DNA of 64,000 nucleotides from Podarcis raffonei (Eukaryota > Chordata > Lepidosauria > Squamata > Lacertidae), in the NCBI RefSeq assembly GCF_027172205.1, contig NC_070614.1:31992501-32056500 (forward strand), in the 5' to 3' direction. Below, piece after piece: positions 45,754 through 55,324 of this stretch. Position numbers and translations under genes: made by a program. Position 1 is the stretch's first letter. Each line of letters begins with the position of its first letter. The notes beneath the pieces were generated by a model. The model ran no database searches. It saw only the letters and a list, made by a program, of their open reading frames with translations, and was not told the origin of the DNA.

Positions 45754-48625
45754 ATAACTGGTTAATTACGTTGCCATTAATTGACTTAGAAAAATATTAA
45801 TGGGCTTTTGCTTCATGAACATGCTGTGTTCAAAACAGAGTAGAATGCCAGGGTTGAAGACAGCAGTATGATCATGTGGGGTTTAGAAATGCACTGAATT
45901 TTACATTCAGTGGGGTACTCAGAGACAGGCAATGCAGTAGAGGCAAAGTTTTAGGGCACACACCATATACCTGGTTCTCTTTTTGTGATGGTTATTTTAA
46001 TTGTGAGTCAAGTTGCATCTTCGAGGCTGATTTTAACAAAATATAAAATTTTCATAGGCCACTGTCTGAATCTTTTCTAGATTAGCCCACATAATATTCT
46101 TCTTTTCTTGTTATGCTAAACTTGGCTTTGTGTACTTGCCTATTATCTATTGCCGTGGCGCTCAAAGAGATGTTGTCTTTGTTCATACCATTTTAGAATT
46201 CTGTGCAGCTGGGCTTAGGAGCCCCAGTTTGAATCAATCCCTGAATGCCTTCCCTCTCTGGGGAAATTTATAATATCTATGAAACTGATGCTTCTCCCAT
46301 TACTATAGTCATGCTATCCATCTGCCTACACTGACTCTCAGAATGTCTTCCATAAACTTCACACTTCTTGTTTTCAAAGCTCCACAGCTCTGTGCTTGAC
46401 ACTGAGCACTTCTAAGCTGTTGCTATTTTCAGGTAGAATACAGTCACATACTGGCATATTCAAGTTGTGCAACTGAAGTAGCTTTGGAGCACTTGCATAA
46501 CAAATCCCCCCCCCCGTCCCCAAATTTCACTTTTTGCAATGAGAAAAGTGACTGGAAAATGCACCAGAAAGTGTGGGATAATGATTGCTTGATGCCACAT
46601 TGCCTAACCTCCCCACAGACAAATCAGGATCAGTGCTCAATAAATGGCTGGCGTTCTCTAATCTCCTCGTGAACAAAATAGGATGAATGTTTGATAAACA
46701 GATCCTCTGGAAGTTCTTGGCAGCTTTAATGCCTTCTTTCATCCTCTGTTCAAAAGAAAGTTTTCTTATATTGGCTCTCTTTTTATCTTTCTTTGCACAT
46801 GACAGGAGCCTGATCTGGCCAGTGGTCCATTTTGTTCAGCATCCTGTTCTCACAATGGCCAACAAGATGCCTGTTGGCTGGAGTGAAACTAGGCTTTATT
46901 TCACCCAGATCAAAGACCCAGTTTGGCACCACCAACACCATGCATATTTGCATGTGTGCGCGCTCACACAGAGGCTTGGAACCTCAGTGGCACCCCTTTA
47001 GAGTCTTCACCTGGGGCAAAAAAAATGGCTACCCACCCTGACCCCCCCCCCCCGTAGTTATGGCTCTGCCTGCAGGAAACAAACAAGGAGGGTCTGAGCA
47101 CAACAGCACTCTTCCTTCCTGTGGTTTCCATCAACTGCTTTCTGACAGTGAAGATAGAAAACAGCCATCATGGCTAGCAGCCACTGAATGCCTTACCCTC
47201 AATGAATTGGTATAGTTATCTTTTAAAGGCACCCAAGCTGGTAGCCATCCCTGCCCTTTAGGGGAGAAAATTCCACAGTATAACTATGTGCTGTGTGAAA
47301 AAGTAGTAATCTGAAGACTGGGCTATTAGCATGTATTCAGAAGCAGGAATGGTTCTTCCACTTCTTAGTCATAAGCTTCCCATAAAGATCCAGAAAAGCC
47401 CAAACATTTATTGTTTCCAGGCACCTTTCAAACATTTCTCTTTGGATTGTCACTCAGTTAAACAGACGCGACGTAATTTTATGACAGGAAGTTTTTGTTT
47501 TATTTGTTTTATTTTGTTTTATCTTGGTTTGGCAGCACATTTTGCAGTTATTACCCACCTTTGACCCCTTTCAGAATAAGAAGGGTGGAAATTGAACTAC
47601 ATAAATTATAATCTGTTTTAGTATTTGAAAGTATGGCTGTGATTTTTTACTTGATTTTATTATTTAATAAACCTTTTGAGGGTTTTTTTGGTTTGGTTTG
47701 GTTTTTTTACAATCAAGTGGTGTATAAATTTTATGAAATAAATAAAATAAAAATGAATAAATATCAAGAAACATCTCCATTGGTGTTCTGTGGTCTAGGG
47801 GAAACGTCCTCCTAGTCTTTCCATTTTCTGTATTGCTCCCAGTGATCTCTTTCCCTTGTGTCAACTCTTAATCAGACAGTATAGGTAGCACCACCACGAT
47901 TGCCCCTTCCTCAAACTGCATCTAATGTGCCGAGACTCAGCAAAACCTTCAGTTTAGTTCAGGCAGCTTAACTCCATCACAGCAAGGAATGTGTAACAGT
48001 CCGGTGGCTATTTGTTGATCCATCAGAAGCTGAGGTCATTGTTAAGCTTTTCAATTAGCCATTGAATGATCTGGATAGAGTGTCACCCCGACAGCTGCCC
48101 AGGCTTGGGGGTGGGGGATGATATAGTTCAAAGGGATGACTGGTGCTCTGTTCCTCCTGCTGTAATCACATCTAATGCAATGTTTCCCTACTAACGTCCA
48201 AAACATGCAAGCAGATAGGGAAACAAGCCAAGAAATGGTCAAAGAGGCACAGTGTCCAACTGGGAAGTTCTCCTGCACACGATTCACCAAAATGAGCAGG
48301 AGATGGTAGCGTTCTGCATCCACTTCTTTTGCATCTTTATGGATCTCGTACGGTCAAACTTCCTGTTGGATGCTTTCCAAGGTTACAACAGTTACACCAA
48401 CGTAAAAGGCTTGAAAACACTGGAGAAAATATGGGGTATTTTTGTGAGGCATGGAAGGCTTCTATTATTCTTTATAGCTTGTCATTTCTACAAGGGCAGG
48501 AGGATGACCTAGCTGTGGAACACATACTATGCATTTAGAAGGACTCAGAAAGACTCCCATCTGAAACCCTGAAGATCTGCTGTAAGAGTAAGAGTAAGCA
48601 GCACTGAACTAGATGGGCCAGCATT
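45754..48625. other. Stretch without recognisable gene
   Basis: Only short domain-free frames. C-runs lie at 46508-46516 and 47042-47053. TCTGAAACCCTGAAGATCTGC and GAACTAGATGGGCCAGC at 48560-48625 are a LINE/SINE tail motif. No gene is supported. Confidence 0.4.
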
Positions 48626-48629
48626 TTTA

Positions 48630-48810
48630 TTCAGTTTTAAGGCAGCTCTACATTTTCCACTGAGCTCAAGGTAGCATACATGGTGTGCCCCATCTCTTCC
48701 CACCCATTCGCAACAACCTTGTGAGATAGGTGAGGCTAAGAGTTAGGGATTGGCCCTAGATCACCTAACAAGTTTCACGGCTGCAAGGAGGTTTCAAACC
48801 AGGTCTTTAT
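48630..48810 (-). mobile_element. CORE-SINE (MIR-like), minus strand
   Basis: Contains GCTCAAGGTAGCATACATGG, CGCAACAACCTTGTGAGATAGG, GAGGCTAAGAG and CACCTAACAAGTTTCACGGC, matching 14585-14800. The head part is missing. Confidence 0.55.
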
Positions 48811-48831
48811 GGTCCTTATATAGGGCTCATC

Positions 48832-49022
48832 CACACTTTGCTTGTCTGATTTCTAGAGAGGTTTTCTGCATGTCCAGTGCTTTCTACTAGGCCCAGGTCC
48901 AAGAGTGGTTTTCCATTTGCCCCAAATGGAAACTTGTTCTTTACCACGGAATCAGAGCAAACGTCAGTCCATGGAAAACCCTATTGACATTTGCTCTGAT
49001 TCAGCAGTAAAGAGCAGGCTGT
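48832..49022. mobile_element. Palindromic MITE, AGGGCTCATCC family, copy 3
   Basis: Starts AGGGCTCATCCACACTTTG and carries GCAAACGTCAGTCCATGG and TTGCTCTGATTCAGCAG, with AAGAGCAGGCTG at the right. The distal inverted end is lost. Confidence 0.5.
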
Positions 49023-49024
49023 TA

Positions 49025-50220
49025 TAACTATTTATTAATTTCTATACTGACCTTCATCCATTTGGTGGGGTGATGGTATCTGCCAAATCCTAAAGCCCAA
49101 CAGTGACATATAGGTGTGTGGGTCTATCTATAGAGAATTAAATTTACCTTCCAAAGTTTTGTTTTATTGATAAGTTATATTAGAAATAATTATGTGCGCT
49201 TTTGTTTAGTTTAGTTGTTTAAAATGATGGTCGAATGAAAAAGACAAGAATGAGCTGAGGTGGCATGGGAATGTTATTTTATTTCTGTATAGGGGAAAGG
49301 GGTGGAGTTAATCTACATATTAACTGGATTTCGCTTAATTAGTGACAAGATGTATATCCTGTCATTTGGTTGAATGGGCCTCAAGGCAGCTTACAACAGA
49401 ACGCAATATGCAAATCCTGAAATCGCACAATTCAAGCATCCCTTAGCTGAAGGATGGGACCAGAATGCTTCCCTGCAGCTCCACAGGTGACTTGAGCTCA
49501 GGGTAAGAGTGATGTAGATGTTTAACTACTAGTGTTTCAAACATGTAGTGGTAGGAAGCCCAAAAAAAATGGCCTTCTATAGCTAGCGTAGCCTTGTACT
49601 TAGGACCGGATTCCTAAGTTCACCTCAGAGAAGATGGGACAGGGCATCCCCTTTCTGAAGCATTTCAAAGCATTCTTCCCACCTCCTGCTGGCGATAAAT
49701 CTCCAACGGATAGTGAGGCCCTCTCCCCTCACCTACCCTTTTACCAGCTCCCCCCACCTCCCCTCCTAGCAGGTGGAGAGAAGATGAGAGAACTATGGGG
49801 GCAGACTAGCAACTCCCTTTAGGATCCTTTTTTCAACTGCCAGCTGAGTATAGCCAGCTGCTGCCATTGCCGACTGACAGGGCCTCTTGTGCTCTGAGGT
49901 CATCTCTTCAGAGCTCATGGCTCCGGAATCTTTTGGCTTCACTCCCAGGCTATCAGCATCCAAAGCCACACCGACCATTAACAGTGGGAATGAACACCCC
50001 TGTGCATCCAAGCGCCCCTCTTAGTGGGAATGGTCTTCTACTAGATGGTGCCACGTACACACACCTCTTGGCCTTCCTCGTTGGTGAAGCCCTCAAAGAC
50101 TTGACTAGCCTTATGCTGAAGGGCCTTTACTAGTCATTATTAAATAAGCTTACTCTTTCCAGAACAACAGTTCTCTCTTTCTGTAACTTTGGTGTTATAG
50201 ATGTTCTGAAGTGATGAACA
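49025..50220. other. Stretch without recognisable gene
   Basis: No supported gene or full repeat. Frames 49634-49822, 49793-50011 and 49867-50133 overlap on both strands. Confidence 0.4.
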
Positions 50221-50221
50221 C

Positions 50222-50560
50222 ATACCCTCCAACATTTCTCTGATGAAAATAGGGATGTCTTATTCCAGCATCATCTTAGTAGTAGTAGTAGTATCCTGCC
50301 CTTGTGATTGGGTTGCCCCAACCACTCTGGGTGGTTCCCAACATATATGAAAACATAATAAAACACTAAACATTTTAAAAAATCTTCCCTATACAGGGCT
50401 GCTTTCAGATGTCTTCTAAAGATTGTATAGTTGCATATCTCCTTGGCTCCAGGGTCACATAACTCCATACCCTCCCACATTTCTCTGATGAAAATAGGGA
50501 AAACGGGAAATTCTGGGATCAAATCAGAAATTGGGATGGCTTGGATTGTCAAACAAAGAC
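50222..50560 (-). mobile_element. L2 LINE 3' end flanked by two MITE-like segments
   Basis: 50280-50465 is the reverse of an L2 3' end: (GTA)n, CCTGCCCTTGTGATTGGGTTG, CCACTCTGGGTGG, TATACAGGGCTGCTTTCAG, GATGTCTTCTAAAG. On both sides the text CATACCCTCC(A/C)ACATTTCTC with TGATGAAAATAGGGA occurs (50222-50258 and 50467-50500), as also around the L2 at 22284. Either the L2 inserted into a MITE with a long duplication, or the two travel together. Confidence 0.65.
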
Positions 50561-51400
50561 ACCAGTAGGGTGAGGTGAGAAAAGAAAGGGGGGGGGGAGG
50601 AAACAACAGCTTTTCATGCCAGCTCCTCCAAATTGTTGCCTGGCCTTGAGAAATGCACATATTTCATTTCTTTCTTTCTTTTTTACTGTGGTTTTATGCA
50701 AATGTGGTATATTGGAAAACTTTGTATTTTTTCCTTTTTAAAAATTAAAGCCATGCACCCAGCTAAACAAATGCCCACAACTAGCCTCAGGTTTCTGGGA
50801 CTTTGGGTGGGAAAGTACTAACCAAGGGCAGGAGGCAACAACATTCAGGATGAATATATCCCATCAAGCACCACCCACTATTAGTGTGGATGGGAAACAC
50901 CGAGATAGATTTCAGAGGCATAAAATGGAAGGTGCTCATGTGTGACACTAACACACACATGGAATCCATGATCTACATCAACATGAATGTCTTTGTGGAG
51001 GCACAGCCCAAGGAATAGACCTGACAGAACTGCACAGAATTCCAGCCTACCATTCAAACTAGTTCTGTCTCAAACCATTCTCCTACAGTTGTGTGTGGTT
51101 TGTTTTATACCATTCTCCATCGATCAATGAGAAAAGAAACCTATCAAAGGGGAAAAGAAACTTTAGTCAAATTCTCATGGGTAGAGAGCAGGGTTGTTCT
51201 TGTTTCTGCCATGCCTACCCTTACTTTTGAGGTGGCCAATGTTGTAGGGAAATCCTTGGGCTCACTTGGATTGCCAAGCAAAGACACCAGCCAGGAATAT
51301 AGAAGCAAAACAGCAGCCAGTAGGCCTGGTTTTTATTTTAAAGGACTGGGTGAAGCAGGAAGAAGCCCAGAACAAAGGATGGCTCCCACTTTTATCAAAA
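50561..51400. other. Stretch without recognisable gene
   Basis: A G-run lies at 50589-50597 and C/T-rich DNA follows. Frame 51091-51408 shows no domain. Confidence 0.4.
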
Positions 51401-51404
51401 TAAA

Positions 51405-51870
51405 TTAAAAAATTGTCCAGTAGCACCATAGAGACCAACTAAGTTTGTTCTGGGTACAGTGGTACCTCGGATTACAAACACCTCAGGTTACAAACACTTC
51501 AGATTACAGACTCCGCTAACCTGGAAGTAGTACCTTGGGTTAAGAACTTTGCCTCAGGATGAGAATGGAAATCGTGCTGCGGGTGCGCGGCAGCAGTGGG
51601 AGGCCCCATTAGCTCAAGTGTTACCACAGGTTAAGAATGGTTTCAGGTTAAGAACAGACCTCGAGAACGAATTAAGTTCAAACTGGAGGTACCACTGTAT
51701 AAGCTTTCGTGTGCATGCACACTTATCTGCATGTGTGCATGCACATGAAAGCTTGTACCCAGAACAAACTTAGTTGGTCTCTAGGGTGCTACTGGACAAT
51801 TTTTTATTTTTTTTATTTATTTCTACTGCGTCAGACCAACACTGCTACCTATCTGAATCCCACTTTTATC
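51405..51870. repeat. Inverted pair of an interspersed repeat, one arm split by a MITE
   Basis: The left arm holds AAAATTGTCCAGTAGCACC, GAGACCAACTAAGTTTGTTC and TGGGTA, then after the MITE TAAGCTTTCGTGTGCATGCA. The right arm is its reverse complement: TGCATGCACATGAAAGCTTG, GTACCCAGAACAAACTTAG, GGTGCTACTGGACAATTTTT. The arms meet at about 51732. The repeat belongs to a common reptile family carrying the AGCTTTCGTGTGCATGCACAC motif. Confidence 0.75.
51457..51697. mobile_element. Pogo/Tc1-like MITE (family 2), copy C
   Basis: 241 bp, ends CAGTGGTACCTCGGATTAC and GGAGGTACCACTG, flanked by TA at 51455-51456 and 51698-51699. It lies inside the left arm of the inverted repeat pair. Confidence 0.87.
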
Positions 51871-52099
51871 AGTTTTACAAAGATACCCACAACACTCCTA
51901 AAATTACATCGTGCATACATCACAAATACATCACAAATTGGGAGAGTCTGGTGACAGAAACCTGAGCATCAGGTTTGCCCCCATCTTTCCCTTGACCTCC
52001 ACCTCATACCTATCAAGTAAGACAAAAAAAGTATTTACAAGTTCCTGGTTTCCCCTACCAAGTTAATCACATCTCTTTGTCCTGACCAAGAATCTAATC

Positions 52100-52352
52100 C
52101 ATGGGTAGGCAAACTAAGGCCCGGGGGCCGGATCCGGCCCAGTCGCCTTCTAAATCCGCCCTGCAGATGGTCTGGGAATCAGCGTGTTTTTACATGAGTA
52201 GAATGTGTGCTTTTATTTAAAATGCATTTCTGCGTTATTTGTGAGGCATAGGAATTCGTTCATTTTTATTTTTTTCAAAATATAGTCCAGCCCCCCACAA
52301 GGTCTGAGGGACAGTGGACCGGCCCCCTGCTGAAAAAGTTTGCTGACCCCTG
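52100..52352. mobile_element. hAT (Charlie-like) non-autonomous element, copy B
   Basis: Starts CATGGGTAGGCAAACTAAGG and ends AAAAAGTTTGCTGACCCCTG. A perfect 8-bp TSD, ATCTAATC, is at 52092-52099 and 52353-52360. No transposase. Confidence 0.88.
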
Positions 52353-52360
52353 ATCTAATC

Positions 52361-53741
52361 CATTCCTGGATGGGTTGCTATTGTCCACAGGATGACTACC
52401 TGTCTGGCACCCATTTGCCAGGATGCCAGTGATTATCTCTTATGCAGGAGGCTGCTGTGTACCTGATCCCAGGCTTCAGGAATTATGGTTGTCTTTTACC
52501 AGTTTCCCAAGTCCCCCCTTCGGTAGCCATCTTTTCCCAGAGCAGAACAACGTTGGTCGTGCGTTATGTGGTGCTTTGGGGAGACATTGTTTGTGAACAA
52601 GGGGGGTACACACTGCGTGCTGGAGGGGCAACCCCACCCCAAATCATTATAAAAATTCCTGTAACACAAAGGAGTCCTTACTTTCCTTCCACAAATCATA
52701 TCACTAGTGCACTGCATTCTGCATCCTTCCCAGGTTCCCATGCTACAGTTAAAGCCTGGAGGAAGACATGAGGTAACTCCTCTTGTGAGTCTTTTCCAGG
52801 TCAGGAAGCAGAGATAACCAGGGAGGTCGCAGAATGGTGAAGAAATACTGACTGGAAAGATGCCTCCACTCTCACCACCTTTAGTTGAAATGATAAGCTC
52901 AAAACCCCACACCCACCCAAATCCAAAGGTGCCCTGGCAAAGGGACAGAAATGGAAACTTCTTTCACAGGAGGTGGGAGGGGGAAATGGAGGGGAGATTT
53001 TGGCATAGCACAACTTCAGACAAGGCCTGGGGAGCTTACCAAGTGTTCACTATGAACCAAAGAATTTAAGAATTGCACTGTGCAAGACAAACATTCCTCT
53101 TGCCCACTCTTTGCTAATAAAGACTTTATACTATTTTGTGCCAGAAGATGGCAGTAGGCCTTCTCATATGTGAGGTAAGACTCCCATATCTCCAGGATAC
53201 AAAGCAGTGAGTGTGTCACTTCAGGTTTTGTTGTCCACATGAAGCAACTCACATGAAGGGTTGCAGTAGAAGAGGTCTGGAAGTGGAAGATTTCTCTTTT
53301 CCTTTCTGCTTTTATTTTTACAAGGTTCTCTAGATCTGTGTTTGTGAGGTGCACTTCTGGAACACTGGCTGGGAGAGGGGAAACAGCTGTGGTTGTGTGT
53401 TTTCAGAGATGACAAGTGCATGACACTGTTTAAGAAATTAATTTTCTTCAGGGTTATCTCCAGTACAAATAACTGATTCCCTAGGGTACTTCGTATAGGA
53501 GAAAGGCTCATTGGTCCCTCTGAAGAGGTCTCATCCCAGCCAAGCTTTACCACTTTACTCTGATCATTGTAACTGCCCCTTAGCTTTGCTTTGCCTGATC
53601 TTGTTATAGATTCTACCCAAGTTCAGTATTCTGTTTCAAAATCTAAGATTTTTTAATCCTTTAAAAAAAATAGTAAGCAAAGTTTCAACTACCTTTTTTA
53701 CAGAGAAGAAGAGCTAAAAGACATCAGGAAAGAAAGGGGTA
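52361..53741. other. Stretch without recognisable gene
   Basis: Frames 52442-52771 (plus), 52496-52912 (minus) and 53016-53354 (minus) lack domains. This DNA is downstream of the TLR gene, beyond the L1. Confidence 0.4.
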
Positions 53742-53755
53742 GGGGAAGCATTATT

Positions 53756-55114
53756 TTTTTTTTTTTCTCAATACATTTTTATTCAAATTTTTGTAAATAA
53801 ACAGATTCTTATAAATGTAAGGTACACAAATAAACATGCTAATAAATCTTACAATATATGTACATATCTTTCATTTACATAGTTTATTATATCCCTTCCC
53901 TAAACAAACAAACAAAAAACCTTTGGACTCCCCTCTACCCTTTTGGTAAGTATCAAATAAAAATTCTATAATCATGTACTTTGTTTTTAAACTTATATAT
54001 TAGCTGCTGTTAGCGTTACTCCATCCCCGCTAATATCATCTACAAATTATTTCCAATATATTTCCAATATTTGTTCCAGTTTTTATGAAATTCCTGTTCA
54101 TCTTGATCTCGTATTCTTGCTGTTATCCTGGCAAGCTCTGCATAATTTACCATTTTAAGCTGCCATTCATTTATATTAGGTATAACTTCCGTTTTCCAGT
54201 TTTGAGCCAACATAATTCTTGCGGCTGTAGTGGCATAGAGAAATATTATCTTATCTTCTTTTTTGATTTCTTTACCCAGAATTCCTAACAAAAAGGCTTC
54301 GGGTCTTTTGGGAAATGTATATTTAAGAATTTTTTTAAGCTCATTATATATTAGTTCCCAAAAACCTTTCACTTTATTGCATGACCACCATAGATGATAG
54401 AGATCGCCCTCCGCCTCACCACATTTCCAACAACTTTTGTTCTTTAATCTATACATTTTGGCCAATTTCACCGGTGTATGGTACCACCTATATATCATTT
54501 TCCATACGTTTTCCCTCAGTGCCGTACACGCTGTAAACTTTATATTTTTATTCCATAATTCCAGCCATCTTTCAAATTCAATATTATACCCGAAATCTAT
54601 CGCCCATTTGGTCATTGCCTCCTTCACCTCCTCGTCTTTTGTATACCACTCGAGTAGTATATCATATATTTTAGACAGTATTTTACTCTTGCCTTCAACA
54701 ACCTCCACATTAAACTTAGATTTTTTATCCTCAAAACCTGCCTTCTTTTTGTCTTCTTTTAGCAAATCATTCACCTGGTGGTATTGCAACCAACCAGTAA
54801 GTGAGTCTTTTATTTCTTCATACGGTCTAAGTTTAATACCTTGTTCTGTTTTACTTATGAGATCTTCATAGGTGGCATTTTTCTCTTCCATATTAGATTT
54901 CTTGATAGTTAGCACCTCTATTGGTGAGATCCACCAGGGGGTCTTCCTTTCCAATAAGTTTTTATTTCTCTCCCATACCTGAAATATTGGTCCCCTGAAA
55001 ATGTGATTTAGAAAGCCCTTGTGCACCTTCACCTTTTCGTACCATAGGTACGAGTGCCACCCGTACCTATTATCGAAGCCCTCCAGATCCAATATATCTC
55101 TATTTTCTGGGGGG
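53756..55114 (-). mobile_element. 5'-truncated L1 LINE with perfect TSD, next to the TLR gene
   Basis: Minus-strand L1 tail of about 1.36 kb. The poly(A) tail appears as a T-run at 53756-53766. A reading frame without stops runs from about 55107 to 54040 (about 350 aa) and encodes the ORF2 C-terminal region: WERNKNLLERKTPWWISPIE, FTACTALRENVWKMIYRWYHTPVKLAKMYRL, the Cys motif CWKCGEAEGDLYHLWWSCNK, ATTAARIMLAQNWKTE. It lacks a native start and is a dead tail. A 14-bp TSD, GGGGAAGCATTATT, is at 53742-53755 and 55115-55128. The perfect TSD and clean frame mean a recent insertion. It lies about 210 bp past the TLR stop codon in the same orientation. Confidence 0.92.
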
Positions 55115-55324
55115 GGGGAAGCATTATTAAGTAATCATGGCATCATCCCAACTATATCTTCATTTGAAATATTGGAAACAAATATGGAGCAAAGATTATA
55201 TAGAAAATACTTTGAAGCTATTTCGGGGGGGGGGATGACAGATGGTCCTGAATAGAATAAATGTCCTAATCTTGCAGATTTGGCAGTTATAACTACAGTT
55301 CAGAGATTTAAAGTAGCACTTTCT

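Noticed and set aside
52496-52912. 138-aa minus-strand frame downstream of the TLR gene
   Set aside because: No domain and no splice logic; it overlaps a plus-strand frame of similar size.
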